From Verrucomicrobiota bacterium (GTDB taxonomy: Bacteria; Verrucomicrobiota; Verrucomicrobiia; Limisphaerales; DSYF01), in assembly GCA_025457615.1 (NCBI GenBank), contig JALOTZ010000029.1:1-42679 (forward strand): a stretch of DNA of 42,679 nt, written 5' to 3'. Of this stretch, positions 15,607 to 24,052 are shown one piece after another. The notes under the pieces are model-generated. The model did not search any database, had not been told where the DNA came from, and saw only the letters and a program-made list of their open reading frames with translations. Numbering within the stretch: the first letter of the stretch is position 1; the number at the start of each line of letters is the position of its first letter. Made by a program: the position numbers and the translations under genes.

Positions 15607-16485
15607 ATGTTTACCGGAACTTACACTGCGATTGTGACACCGTTTCGCAACGGTGATCTGGATGAAGCCGCGTTGGGCCGCCTGATCCGGGCGCAGGCGC
15701 GGGGCGGCGTGGATGGCATCGTGCCGGTGGGCACCACGGGCGAGTCGCCCACGCTGGATTACGAGGAGCATCTCCAGGTGATCGGGCGGAGCGTCAAGCT
15801 GGCTGCCGGACGGCTCAAGGTGCTGGCCGGAACCGGAGCCAACTCCACCGAGGAAGCAATCTACCTGACACGCGAAGCCGAGCGGCTCGGGGCGGACGGA
15901 TCGCTCCAGGTGGCGCCTTACTACAACAAGCCTTCGCAGGAAGGCCTGTTCCAGCATTTCAAGGCCGTGGCGCGCCGGACCCGGCTGCCCATCGTGCTCT
16001 ACAGCATCCCCGGACGCTGCGGCGTCGAAATTGGAGTGGACACCGTGGCGCGCCTGGCCAGCATCTGCCGGAACATCATCGGGATCAAGGAAGCGGGTGG
16101 GAACGCCGATCGAGTGAGCCAGTTGCGTCAGGTCCTCGGCCCGGGATTCGTCATCCTGAGCGGGGACGATTCACTCACCCTGCCCTTCATGTCGGTGGGC
16201 GCGCAGGGCGTCATCAGCGTGGCATCCAATGTCATCCCGCGTGGCGTTTCTCGCATGGTGTCTGCATTCGCCGCCGGCCGGCTGGCCGAGGCGCAGCGCC
16301 TGCACGCGCAGTATTATCCGTTGTTCAAGGATCTGTTCATCGAGACCAACCCGGCGCCGGTCAAGGCCGCCCTGGCGATGTTGGGCTGCATCGAGAACGA
16401 ACTCCGGCTGCCTTTGGTGCCGATCAGCCAGGCCAGTGCGCAACGCGTGCGCACGACGCTCAAGGCGTGCCGCGTGTTGAAGTGA
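15607..16485 (+). CDS. dapA: 4-hydroxy-tetrahydrodipicolinate synthase
   Basis: The 292-residue TIM-barrel enzyme condenses pyruvate with aspartate semialdehyde, the committed step of the diaminopimelate/lysine route. GTTGESPTL (42-50) holds the catalytic-triad threonine, Tyr132 (LYSIPGRCG) is the proton relay, and Lys161 in GIKEAGG forms the Schiff base with pyruvate. APYYNKPSQEG (103-113) is also typical. The start GTYTAIVTPF fits the family. dapB follows after about 135 bases, so the two enzymes act consecutively. Confidence 0.97.
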   Translation: MFTGTYTAIVTPFRNGDLDEAALGRLIRAQARGGVDGIVPVGTTGESPTLDYEEHLQVIGRSVKLAAGRLKVLAGTGANSTEEAIYLTREAERLGADGSLQVAPYYNKPSQEGLFQHFKAVARRTRLPIVLYSIPGRCGVEIGVDTVARLASICRNIIGIKEAGGNADRVSQLRQVLGPGFVILSGDDSLTLPFMSVGAQGVISVASNVIPRGVSRMVSAFAAGRLAEAQRLHAQYYPLFKDLFIETNPAPVKAALAMLGCIENELRLPLVPISQASAQRVRTTLKACRVLK

Positions 16486-16620
16486 GGGCTGACGTTGGCG
16501 TGGGGTTGGGTTGCGTCCAGGGGTGACGGAGGCGGCCAACGTCTCGTTCAGGCGCCACGCCGCGCGCCATCGGCGGTGAAGCACGAGCGGGCAGAGACGA
16601 AAAACAACCGAGGATTGGTC

Positions 16621-17364
16621 ATGTCACCGACGACACGCATCATCATAAACGGATCCAAGGGTCGCATGGGGCAGGCGCTGCTGAGTTGCGCAGCCCGACA
16701 ACCGGAATTCGAGGTGGTCGGCGCGCTGGACCAGGGCGACGATTTGTCGGCCGTCATTCCCCGAGGGGACGGTGTGATCGAGTTCAGCTTTCACACGGTC
16801 ACCGGCGGTGTGGCGGAACTCTGCGCCCGGCACGGGAAGTTCCTGGTCGTGGGCACCACGGGACATACTGCCGAGGAACGGGCGCGGATTGAGCGCCTGG
16901 CTTCCCAGATCCCCATCGTGATGGCGTCCAATTATTCCACCGGAGTGAACACGCTGTTCTGGCTGACACGCAAGGCGGCGGAAATTCTGGGCCCGTCCTT
17001 CGACCTGGAGGTGGTCGAGATGCATCACCGGCTCAAGCAGGATGCGCCCAGCGGCACCGCCCGCACCCTGGGCGAAATCCTGGCCGCCGTCCGGAAGCAG
17101 CAGTTCGACGCGGTCGCCCGCCATGGCCGGTCCGGCATCACGGGGGAGCGAAACTCGGCGGAGATTGGAATGCATGCCTTGCGGGGCGGGGATGTCGTCG
17201 GGGATCACACGGTCATCTTTGCCGCTCAAGGTGAGCGGGTGGAACTCACCCACAAGGCCTCCAGTCGCGACACCTTCGCCAACGGGGCATTGCGGGCCGC
17301 CGCCTGGGTCCGCTCCCAGAAGCCGGGGCTCTACCGCATGCAGGATGTCCTGGGACTGAAGTGA
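16621..17364 (+). CDS. dapB: 4-hydroxy-tetrahydrodipicolinate reductase
   Basis: The 247-residue cytosolic enzyme uses NAD(P)H to reduce the DapA product. The nucleotide loop is NGSKGRMGQ (10-18), VVGTTGH (77-82) follows, and the catalytic/substrate motif MHHRLKQDAPSGTA (134-147) is complete with His and Lys residues. The open frame extends upstream to 16495, but the family begins with a few residues before the first strand (RIIINGSKGRMG), which fits the ATG at 16621. It overlaps the start of folK by 4 bases (GTGA). Confidence 0.97.
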   Translation: MSPTTRIIINGSKGRMGQALLSCAARQPEFEVVGALDQGDDLSAVIPRGDGVIEFSFHTVTGGVAELCARHGKFLVVGTTGHTAEERARIERLASQIPIVMASNYSTGVNTLFWLTRKAAEILGPSFDLEVVEMHHRLKQDAPSGTARTLGEILAAVRKQQFDAVARHGRSGITGERNSAEIGMHALRGGDVVGDHTVIFAAQGERVELTHKASSRDTFANGALRAAAWVRSQKPGLYRMQDVLGLK

Positions 17365-17879
17365 GCGCGGAACGTGGAGCGCGGAACGCCGAAGCCAGTC
17401 GGACGTCCCGGACCTTGGCCATTATCGCCTTGGGCTCGAACCTTGGCGAGTCCGTCAACATCCTCAGGTCCGCCATGGACCGGTTGCAGGAACTCTCCGA
17501 CGTACCCCTGCTCCGTTCCTCGCTGCACCGGAGCGCGCCGGTGGATTGCCCGCCCGGATCGCCGGATTTCGTCAACGCCGTCGTGGGGTTGGTCCCCGGG
17601 CGGGGAGAGACCCCCGAGACGCTGTTGGAGAAGTTGCAGGCCTTGGAGCGGGACTTTGGGCGCCAGCCCAGGAAAGCGTTGAACGAGGCCCGTTTGTTGG
17701 ATCTCGACCTGATTGCCTTCGGAGCCGAGACGCGGTCCTCGCCCGCGCTGACCCTCCCGCACCCGCGGGCGCACCTTCGCCGCTTTGTGCTCGAGCCCCT
17801 GGCCGAGATTGTTCCCGATTTGAGACTTCCGGGTCAGTCGAGAACCGTGGCCCACCTCCTCGCCCACTTCTCCCCCTGA
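17361..17879 (+). CDS. folK: 2-amino-4-hydroxy-6-hydroxymethyldihydropteridine pyrophosphokinase
   Basis: The 172-residue enzyme pyrophosphorylates hydroxymethyl-dihydropterin using ATP in folate synthesis. IIALGSNLGES (21-31) opens the fold, HRSAPVDCPPGSPDFVNAVV (56-75) covers the pterin loop, and RLLDLDLIAFG (111-121) holds the Mg2+-binding aspartates; PHPRAHLRRFVLEPLAEI (133-150) is also diagnostic. The GTG start overlaps the dapB stop. The first 15 or so residues are extra and are encoded by a duplicated GCGCGGAACG, so a start nearer the first beta strand is possible. Likely translationally coupled to dapB. Confidence 0.94.
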   Translation: MSAERGARNAEASRTSRTLAIIALGSNLGESVNILRSAMDRLQELSDVPLLRSSLHRSAPVDCPPGSPDFVNAVVGLVPGRGETPETLLEKLQALERDFGRQPRKALNEARLLDLDLIAFGAETRSSPALTLPHPRAHLRRFVLEPLAEIVPDLRLPGQSRTVAHLLAHFSP

Positions 17880-17916
17880 ACCGGGGGAAGGTGGGGCCGT
17901 CGCTGCGCCGCGGCCT

Positions 17917-17998
17917 GGGCGCCGGAGCACCGGGCGCCCTATCCAGGTTCATGGCCCCAACGCGCGATCTCTTGATCGTGGAGGCTCCCCATGAACCT
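17917..17998. repeat. Hairpin and inverted repeat downstream of folK
   Basis: GGGCGCC/GGCGCCC (17917-17923, 17933-17939) forms a short GC hairpin 37 bases after the folK stop, possibly ending the dap-folK transcript. It is followed by AGGTTCATGG/CCATGAACCT (17945-17954, 17989-17998), a perfect 10-base inverted repeat around 34 bases. The remainder of the 384-base gap to the Maf gene shows no gene; its right end is the inverted-repeat segment at 18169-18263. Confidence 0.45.
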
Positions 17999-18168
17999 CG
18001 TAGCCGTGAACCCGTTCTCCGGAGCACGCGTAATCGAGCGGTGTTGGCACTGCCAGCGCTCGCTGGGTCAAGGGACCGGGGCCTACAAGACGGTTGGATG
18101 CGGACGGATGTCGGACGGGCACCTCACCCGGCGTCCCGATCCTGCGCATCGTGAAAATTGCGGCTGGG

Positions 18169-18263
18169 GGGCTGTCAAGTCTCGACGGGGTGCTGGTGCG
18201 GCTTGTAGGCTGCGTCGCAGGTTGCTGCAGCGGTTGGTCCGCTTTGCCTGTGCCTGACAGCCC
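18169..18263. repeat. 95-bp segment with terminal inverted repeats abutting the Maf start codon
   Basis: GGGCTGTCA (18169-18177) and TGACAGCCC (18255-18263) are perfect 9-base inverse complements, and the right one ends on the base before the Maf ATG. The interior has loosely complementary GC-rich runs. It could be another small repeat element, or a regulatory stem that would trap the Maf start region; its relation to the other palindromes here is unclear. Confidence 0.35.
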
Positions 18264-18833
18264 ATGAGGCTTCCGCCGGTCATTCTGGCTTCAGTTTCGC
18301 CACGACGCATCGAGTTGCTCAAACAGCTCGATCTCGATTTTCTGGTTGTGCCCAGTGAGGTGTCGGAGCTGCATCATGAGGAGTTGAGCGCGGGGGAGAT
18401 TTCGCAACTCAACGCCTACCGCAAGGCGCGCCAGGTGGCCAAGCAGCATCCCGATTGCCTGGTGATCGGCGCCGACACCCTGGTGTCCCTGGGCACGCGG
18501 CTCTATGGGAAGCCGTCCAGCCGCCAGCACGCCACTGAAATGCTGGTGGAACTGGCTGGTCGCACCCACAGCGTCACCACGGGAGTCTGCCTGCTGCACC
18601 TGCGTGGGCATCGTCAGCAGGTGTTTGCGGAGACTTCGTTCGTCACCTTCCATCCGCTTTCCCCGGCGCGGATCGAGACCTACCTGGCCCGGGTGAATCC
18701 GCTCGACAAGGCGGGAGCTTACGCCATCCAGGAGAGCGGCGAGTTGATTGTGGAAAATGTCATCGGTTCCTTCACGAACGTGGTGGGGCTGCCCCTGGCC
18801 CGGTTGCGGGAGGAATTGTTGTTGTGGGGATGA
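18264..18833 (+). CDS. Maf family nucleoside triphosphate pyrophosphatase
   Basis: The 189-residue cytosolic enzyme belongs to the Maf/YhdE/YceF family, which hydrolyses non-canonical or modified NTPs to NMP and pyrophosphate. The opening VILASVSPRRIELLKQL (6-22) is the phosphate-binding signature, IGADTLV (68-74) holds the catalytic aspartate (Asp71), and LDKAGAYAIQESG (147-159) is the family's C-terminal motif. Which subfamily (dTTP/UTP or m7GTP) applies is not settled. It converges on the M20 peptidase gene. Confidence 0.93.
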   Translation: MRLPPVILASVSPRRIELLKQLDLDFLVVPSEVSELHHEELSAGEISQLNAYRKARQVAKQHPDCLVIGADTLVSLGTRLYGKPSSRQHATEMLVELAGRTHSVTTGVCLLHLRGHRQQVFAETSFVTFHPLSPARIETYLARVNPLDKAGAYAIQESGELIVENVIGSFTNVVGLPLARLREELLLWG

Positions 18834-18897
18834 ACTGCGGCCCGGGTCGCACCGCATCACCGGGCCACCCCTCCGCCCCTGAATTCCGCGAAGCGTT

Positions 18898-20271
18898 CTA
18901 CGCAGCCCGCGCCAGTTCCGGCCACAGGTGGGCGCTCATGAGTTGGCCACGATCGAAGCACTCCAGATCGAACTTCTCGTTCGGCGAATGCATGTTGTCA
19001 TCCGGCAACCCCAACCCGAGCAGCAGCGTGTCCACGCCGAGAATCGCTCGGAACTCGTTCACGATCGGGATCGAGCCCCCCTCGCGCAGCAGGACCGGCT
19101 CGCGCTGGAACGCCTGCTGGAGGGAACACAGGGCCGCCCGGGCGTAGGGGCCCGACGGCGGGACCAGATAGGGCTTGGCGTGATGTCCGACCTCCAATTC
19201 GAGTCGGACACTGGGCGGACAGATCTTTCGAAGGTGTCGGCAGATCTGGCGCATGACCTTGTTCGGATCCTGATGGGGGACGAGACGGAAGGTGAGTTTG
19301 GCTCTGGCCCAGGCCGGGACGATGGTCTTGCTGCCTTCGCCCTGGTAGCCGCTGGTCAGCCCGTTGATCTCGAGGGTGGGGCGGGCCGAGCGTTGTTCCA
19401 ACGGGCTGAATCCCGCCTCGCCAAACAACGCGGGCACTCCCAGGAGCTTGCGGTAGGCAGCGGCTTGGAAAGGCAGACGCTGGAACTGGCGTCGTTCCGC
19501 GGCGCGGAGAGGTTGGACGTCCTGGTAGAAGCCGGGGATGGTGATGCGTCCCTGATCATCCCGCGTTTGCGCGAGCATCCGGGCCAGGGCCATGGCCGGG
19601 TTCTCGACACTTCCGCCGAACACACCCGAGTGCAGGTCGCGCGACGGGCCGTGCACGGTGATCTCGAGCGCGGCGAGGCCCCGCAGGGCGTAGGTGAGGG
19701 CGGGGTGGGATTTGTCGGGCATTCCCGTGTCGGAAACCACCACGGCCTGGCAGCCAAGCTCGCGCCGATGCTGGCGAAGGAATGGGGCCAGGGAGGCGCT
19801 GCCCACCTCTTCCTCCCCCTCGATCACGAAAGTGAGGTCGCAGGGCAGCTCGGTGCGGGTTTTCAGGTAGGCCTCGACGGCTTTGAGGTGCGCCAGATGC
19901 TGGCCCTTGTTGTCGCTGGCGCCTCGCGCAAACAACCGGCCCCCGGCGATGCGCGGTTCGAACGGCGGGCTGTGCCAGAGATCCAACGGTTCCGGGGGCT
20001 GGACGTCATAATGTCCATAGACCAGGAAATGGGGACGGCTGGAGCGGCCGTTGGTGCGGGTGGTGGCGACGACAATGGGATGACCCTTCGTCGGGCAGAG
20101 CCGTGCGTCCAGACCGAGGTTTCGGCAGTAACGCGCCAGCCACTGTGCGCAGGCGGTCAGATCCTTCCGATGCTGTGGTTGCGCCGACACGCTCGGGAAC
20201 CGCACATAGTCGCAAAGATCCTTGATGGCTTGCCGGCGGTTGCGCTTCAGGTAATCCAGGACAGCCTTCAT
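18898..20271 (-). CDS. M20 family dipeptidase/metallopeptidase
   Basis: The 457-residue cytosolic di-zinc peptidase resembles ArgE/DapE/CNDP-type dipeptidases. Metal ligands are visible: His87 in VYGHYDVQP, Asp120 in RGASDNKGQ, the Glu cluster in IEGEEEVGS (150-158), Asp181 in VSDTGMP and a C-terminal histidine in DDNMHSPNEKF. The lid domain is marked by the central GPSRDLHSGVFGGSVENPA segment, which is typical of the carnosinase-like subgroup, so cleavage of dipeptides is likelier than succinyl-DAP hydrolysis despite the nearby dap genes. The frame is open upstream, but a promoter box 8 bases before the ATG at 20271 supports this start. Confidence 0.92.
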   Translation of the reverse strand: MKAVLDYLKRNRRQAIKDLCDYVRFPSVSAQPQHRKDLTACAQWLARYCRNLGLDARLCPTKGHPIVVATTRTNGRSSRPHFLVYGHYDVQPPEPLDLWHSPPFEPRIAGGRLFARGASDNKGQHLAHLKAVEAYLKTRTELPCDLTFVIEGEEEVGSASLAPFLRQHRRELGCQAVVVSDTGMPDKSHPALTYALRGLAALEITVHGPSRDLHSGVFGGSVENPAMALARMLAQTRDDQGRITIPGFYQDVQPLRAAERRQFQRLPFQAAAYRKLLGVPALFGEAGFSPLEQRSARPTLEINGLTSGYQGEGSKTIVPAWARAKLTFRLVPHQDPNKVMRQICRHLRKICPPSVRLELEVGHHAKPYLVPPSGPYARAALCSLQQAFQREPVLLREGGSIPIVNEFRAILGVDTLLLGLGLPDDNMHSPNEKFDLECFDRGQLMSAHLWPELARAA

Positions 20272-20279
20272 GCGCGACC

Positions 20280-20307
20280 CGTTTAGCAGGAAGGGCCGGC
20301 AAAACAA
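20280..20307 (-). promoter_or_regulatory. Candidate promoter of the M20 peptidase
   Basis: On the minus strand TTGTTT (20307-20302), 16 bases, TAAACG (20285-20280), then 8 bases to the ATG at 20271. The -10 box is weaker than in neighbouring promoters. Confidence 0.35.
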
Positions 20308-20539
20308 ACCCCAAACGCGCCGCCTCGACGCGAAGGTCTCCATCGTCGGTCCTGCCTTCAGCGAGGAGCGACGGCTTGGCCGACCCTGGATCCTGTCCGG
20401 CATTGACAAGGCGTGGTGACCGGGGGGAGATCACCGGTTCTGGTGTGTTAGCTGCTGGGAATGGGCCATCGACAGGTCTTTGGGGCCCAAGGTTGTCCGC
20501 TTGGTGGACAGCTTTGTCCTGTCTGCTGCACGCTACATC

Positions 20540-20866
20540 ATGGATTACGACGAACGTTCAGTCCGACTCTTTCTGAGGGGGTATCCCGGGCAGTTTGTTT
20601 CTGCGCGGGTGATCAGCCGACGTTTGGGGGGCAAACGACGTTATCACGAGGATCCGCTCTGGGTGGTGCCCATCCTCAACAGGCTGGTGGACAAGGGCGT
20701 CGTGGAAACCGATGCCCAGGGCCATTTCCGGCTGAAGAAGGCGGATCCGCTCGATGCCCGGAAGCGCACCTGGTTGTCTCCGCAGGTGAAGCGCATCCTG
20801 GAGCGCAGCGCCAAGGACTTCGCGAAAGTCATCAAGATTGACGAGGACGAGGAGGAGCTGGCTTGA
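20540..20866 (+). CDS. Small protein of unknown function, possible winged helix
   Basis: The 108-residue product is basic in the middle and acidic at the end (KIDEDEEELA). The order SVRLFLRGYPGQFVSARVISRRLGG, then PLWVVPILNRLVDKGVVETDAQGHFRLK, reads like helix-turn-helix plus beta-wing: residues that pick a position, a helix pair, then GVVETDAQGHFRL as the wing. A DNA-binding or regulatory role is plausible but unproven. The ATG at 20540 is preferred over an upstream in-frame TTG at 20480. It is convergent with nuoA. Confidence 0.65.
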   Translation: MDYDERSVRLFLRGYPGQFVSARVISRRLGGKRRYHEDPLWVVPILNRLVDKGVVETDAQGHFRLKKADPLDARKRTWLSPQVKRILERSAKDFAKVIKIDEDEEELA

Positions 20867-20878
20867 GATGGCGACCCG

Positions 20879-21268
20879 CTACTGCTTCCAATCGAGCCCG
20901 CCCTTTTTGACTTCGTAAAGAAACCCCACGAAGATCAGGCCCAGAAAGGGGATCATACCGCCCAGGATCAGGCCGGCGTGGTCGCGGATCATCTCCTTGT
21001 AAACCACCGCCCAAGGATAGAGGAAGACCACTTCGATATCGAACAGGATGAACAGCATGGCCACGAGGTAAAACTTGACGGACATGCGCGGGCTGCCGCT
21101 GCCCTCGGGCAGCATGCCGCACTCGTACGGGGTGTCCTTGATCTTCGAACGCCGCGCCGCCCGGCTCAGGGCCGCGGACCCGAACAGCATGAACGCGGTG
21201 AAGCCCACGGCCAGGATGCCGAGCATCAGGACCGGAAGATATTGCTGGAGTTGTCCGCTGTTCTCCAC
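20879..21268 (-). CDS. nuoA: NADH-quinone oxidoreductase subunit A
   Basis: The 129-residue membrane subunit of respiratory complex I has three membrane helices: about 9-30, 66-88 (FYLVAMLFILFDIEVVFLYPW) and 97-117. Between the first two is the conserved loop TPYECGMLPEGSGSPRMSVKFY, the family hallmark with its Cys-containing quinone-site loop. NuoA is normally first in a nuoA-N operon, but here the downstream neighbour is a convergent small gene and no other nuo gene is in the window, so it is an orphan. GTG start; a good promoter ends 7 bases before it. Confidence 0.95.
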   Translation of the reverse strand: MENSGQLQQYLPVLMLGILAVGFTAFMLFGSAALSRAARRSKIKDTPYECGMLPEGSGSPRMSVKFYLVAMLFILFDIEVVFLYPWAVVYKEMIRDHAGLILGGMIPFLGLIFVGFLYEVKKGGLDWKQ

Positions 21269-21275
21269 GCCCGGC

Positions 21276-21303
21276 AGTCTAGGAGACGCAGCCGGGCTGG
21301 CAA
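21276..21303 (-). promoter_or_regulatory. Promoter of nuoA, leaderless
   Basis: On the minus strand TTGCCA (21303-21298), 16 bases, TAGACT (21281-21276), then 7 bases to the GTG at 21268. No ribosome-binding site is possible. Confidence 0.55.
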
Positions 21304-21365
21304 GCGGTTAAACCAAGGCTTTCCAGGGCGACGATGACCAGCCCTTTGCCCGGTTCGCCCAGGAT

Positions 21366-23189
21366 TCAGGGGAGCGCCAGCCGCTCGAAGCTTTCCTCGA
21401 TGAACGTGGTGTTCTGGATGCGGGCGAGCTTCGCGTACAGGCCGTCCCGGGCGAGCAACTCCTCGTGGGTGCCGCGCTCGACGATTTCGCCGTGCAGCAG
21501 CACCAGGATCTGGTCGGCCTTGACGATCGTGCTGAGCCGGTGTGCGATCACGAAGCTGGTGCGCCCGGCCATCAACCGTTCCAAGGCTTCCTGGATCAGG
21601 CGTTCGGTGGCGGTGTCCACGCTGGCCGTGGCTTCGTCCAGGATCAGGATGGGCGCGTTTTTGAGCAGGGCGCGGGCGATGCTGACCCGCTGTTTCTCGC
21701 CCACGCTGAGCTTGATGCCGCGTTCGCCCACGTGGGAGTCGTAACCGTTGGGCAGCTTGACAATGAAGTCGTGGCAGTTGGCGGCCCGGGCGGCGGCCAT
21801 CATCTCCTCCTCACTGGCTTCGAGTCTGCCGTAGCCAATGTTCTCGCGGATGGAGCCGTTGAACAGGAACGCCTCCTGGCTGACCACACTGATCTGGTCG
21901 CGCAGGGACCCGAGCGTGATCGTTCGGAGATCCTGTCCGTCGATCGAGATGCGGCCGTGGGTCGGTTCGTAGAAGGCGGGCAGCAGGTTGACCAGGGTGG
22001 ACTTGCCGGCGCCGGTGGGGCCCACCAACGCGATCATCTGGCCGGGCTCGGCGTGGAGTTGAATGCGGTTCAGGACGGTCTGGCCTTCGCCGTAGCTGAA
22101 CTCGACGTCCTGGTAATCCACCGCCCCGCGCACGGGCCGTTTGAGGAGTTCCGTCCGGTCCGCGCGTTCTTCGTCCGCATCCAGAATGTCGAACACGCGG
22201 GCGGCGGCGGCGCGGGCGGCCTGGACCATCTGGTTGAGTCCGTGCAGGCGCCCGATGGGTTCGTAGAAGAACATGCCGGCGTAGAGCATGAAGGCGACGA
22301 GCTGGCCGACCTCCATCCGGCCCCGCAGGACTTCGTGTCCGCCCACGGCGAGCACCAGCCCGATGCCGAGCGCGCCCACGAATTGCATGGCCGGGCCGTA
22401 GGCCGCCCAGGCGCGCATGACGATCAGCGTGCCCTGGCGCAGGTCGTCCGCGCGACCGGCGAAGCGCTGGTCCTCGTGCTCCTGGCGTCCGAAGGCCTTG
22501 ATCTGGCGGATGCCCTGGAGGTTGTCCATGAGCAGGGCGTTCATGGCGCTGGCGGCCTCGCGCTGTTTGCGATAGCGGCGGTGCGCGGTCAGGGTGTACC
22601 AGAGCGCGCCGGCAATCAGGAACGGGATGGGGATCAGCGACACCGCGGCCAGCATCGGACTGTAGATCACCATGAAAACCAGGGCGCCGACGATGCTGAG
22701 CAAGGCCACGGTCCCTTGCTCGACGCCGTCGATGAGCATGCGCTCGACGTTGTTGACGTCCTCGATCACGCGCGTCATGAGGTCGCCCGAGGCGCGCTGA
22801 TCGAACCAGGGCACCGGCAGGCGTTGCAGCCGGGCGAACACGTCCCGGCGCATGTCGAAGATGACGTTTTGTTCGAGGTGATTATTGATGAGGATGCGCA
22901 AGCTGTTGAAGAGTTCGCGGAAGAGGAACGCCCCGATCAATCCCCACGCCGCGGGCAGCAGCAGGTCCTCCCGGGATTGGTTGATGACGGTGTCGATGAT
23001 GGTGCGGGTGAGCTTGGGATAGAGCAGTCCGAACCCGAGCGAAAGGATGGCGCAGGTCACGGTGCCGAACGCCATGACCCAGTAGGGTTTGAGGTAAACG
23101 CCCACTCGCCGCACGACCTCGCCGGTCGGGCGGGGGCGCGACTTGAAGGTGGGGTCGGTGTGGGCTCCGAAGCCGGGATGGGAGGACAT
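21366..23189 (-). CDS. ABC exporter, fused membrane and ATPase domains (MsbA/multidrug type)
   Basis: The 607-residue half-transporter, expected to work as a homodimer in the inner membrane, has a six-helix type I exporter domain (about 25-330) and a nucleotide-binding domain (about 365-600). Visible motifs are Walker A GPTGAGKST, the signature KLSVGEKQRVSIARALL (Val-Gly in place of Gly-Gly), Walker B ILILDEATASVD and the H-loop AHRLST. TMD sequence such as MTRVIEDVNNVERMLIDG fits the MsbA/BmrA/LmrA group. Substrate could be lipid A or other lipids/drugs; sequence alone cannot tell. It starts 11 bases after the DJ-1 gene and is probably in its operon. Confidence 0.93.
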   Translation of the reverse strand: MSSHPGFGAHTDPTFKSRPRPTGEVVRRVGVYLKPYWVMAFGTVTCAILSLGFGLLYPKLTRTIIDTVINQSREDLLLPAAWGLIGAFLFRELFNSLRILINNHLEQNVIFDMRRDVFARLQRLPVPWFDQRASGDLMTRVIEDVNNVERMLIDGVEQGTVALLSIVGALVFMVIYSPMLAAVSLIPIPFLIAGALWYTLTAHRRYRKQREAASAMNALLMDNLQGIRQIKAFGRQEHEDQRFAGRADDLRQGTLIVMRAWAAYGPAMQFVGALGIGLVLAVGGHEVLRGRMEVGQLVAFMLYAGMFFYEPIGRLHGLNQMVQAARAAAARVFDILDADEERADRTELLKRPVRGAVDYQDVEFSYGEGQTVLNRIQLHAEPGQMIALVGPTGAGKSTLVNLLPAFYEPTHGRISIDGQDLRTITLGSLRDQISVVSQEAFLFNGSIRENIGYGRLEASEEEMMAAARAANCHDFIVKLPNGYDSHVGERGIKLSVGEKQRVSIARALLKNAPILILDEATASVDTATERLIQEALERLMAGRTSFVIAHRLSTIVKADQILVLLHGEIVERGTHEELLARDGLYAKLARIQNTTFIEESFERLALP

Positions 23190-23200
23190 GGCGAGCCGGG

Positions 23201-23743
23201 CTAGCGGACGCGCGGTCCGGTCGGCCGGGCGTCGTCGTCGGTGAGATAGTCCACCATGGCTTTGGCGAACGCGGGCAGGTCGCGGGGTGTGCGGCTGGAC
23301 ACCAGGTTGTCGTCCACGACCACCGGTTCATCCACCCAGACGGCGCCGGCGTTCTCGAGGTCATCCTTGATGCCGAGCGAGCCGGTGGCCCGACGGCCTT
23401 TGAGGACCCGCGCGGAGATCGGGATCCAGCCCCCGTGACAAATGAAGGCGACCAGCTTGCGTTGGTCCATGAATTCGCGGGTGAGTTCGAGAATCTTTTC
23501 GATCCGGCGCAGCTTGTCGGGCATGAACCCGCCCGGGATGAGCAACCCCACGTAGTCGCGGCTGTCGGCCTGGGCAATGCGCAAATCGCTGGTGGCGGGA
23601 TAGCCGTGCTTGCCGGTGTAGGTCTTGATCTCGGGTCCGGTCAACCGCATCCCGAACCCCGATTCCTCAAGCCGCAGCTTGGGATACCAGAGTTCGAGAT
23701 CCTCGTAGAGATCATCCACAAACGCCAGGAGTGTCTGTTCCAT
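23201..23743 (-). CDS. DJ-1/PfpI family protein
   Basis: The 180-residue protein has the class I glutamine-amidotransferase-like fold of the PfpI/YhbO group. The nucleophile elbow AFICHGGW has Cys102-His103, the early acidic residue is in DLYEDLELWYP (11-21), and GLLIPGGFMPDKLR (67-80) is the family strand-turn. Members are variously reported as protease-like, glyoxalase or protein-repair enzymes, so only the family is named. The family often starts KVLIL...; here an atypical TLLAFVDDLYED appears. It is upstream of the ABC exporter. Confidence 0.9.
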   Translation of the reverse strand: MEQTLLAFVDDLYEDLELWYPKLRLEESGFGMRLTGPEIKTYTGKHGYPATSDLRIAQADSRDYVGLLIPGGFMPDKLRRIEKILELTREFMDQRKLVAFICHGGWIPISARVLKGRRATGSLGIKDDLENAGAVWVDEPVVVDDNLVSSRTPRDLPAFAKAMVDYLTDDDARPTGPRVR

Positions 23744-23749
23744 GCGTGC

Positions 23750-23777
23750 AGTCTCCCAGAAAACCGGTGCGGGACAA
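23750..23777 (-). promoter_or_regulatory. Candidate promoter of the DJ-1/ABC pair
   Basis: On the minus strand TTGTCC (23777-23772), 16 bases, GAGACT (23755-23750), then 6 bases to the ATG at 23743. It is the same layout as other leaderless promoters here, with a less ideal -10 box. Confidence 0.4.
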
Positions 23778-24052
23778 GCCGGGAGGAGGGCGAGGGCAGA
23801 CGCAAGCGCCGAGGTCGGAGATCCAACCTCCGGGCTGGCCTCGGCTCCCGGGAGGCGTCCAGGACTTCGAAGTCGGGCGCGGAGGCTTTGCGCCTCGTTC
23901 TCCTTCCCTGCTCTTGATCGAGGCGCTCCACGACAACGAGGAAGCGAACGAGCGATGGCTCATGGGCATCACGAACCCCCAAGGGTTGGGCCGCCCATTC
24001 GTCTCGTCAACGGAGGTGCCGGAGGGTCGAAACCGTGCAGTCTCAAGCCGGT
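23778..24052. other. Intergenic stretch without a recognised gene
   Basis: This lies between the divergent DJ-1 promoter and the stop of the secreted protein gene. It contains GC-rich short complementary runs (for example GAGGT...ACCTC near 23812) and an A/G-rich stretch around 23928-23955 but no convincing gene, and no typical terminator for the secreted protein gene. Confidence 0.4.

Noticed and set aside
18898..20271. Succinyl-diaminopimelate desuccinylase (dapE) given nearby dap genes
   Set aside because: Length and the central lid segment fit carnosinase-like M20 dipeptidases better than DapE; proximity alone is not enough.
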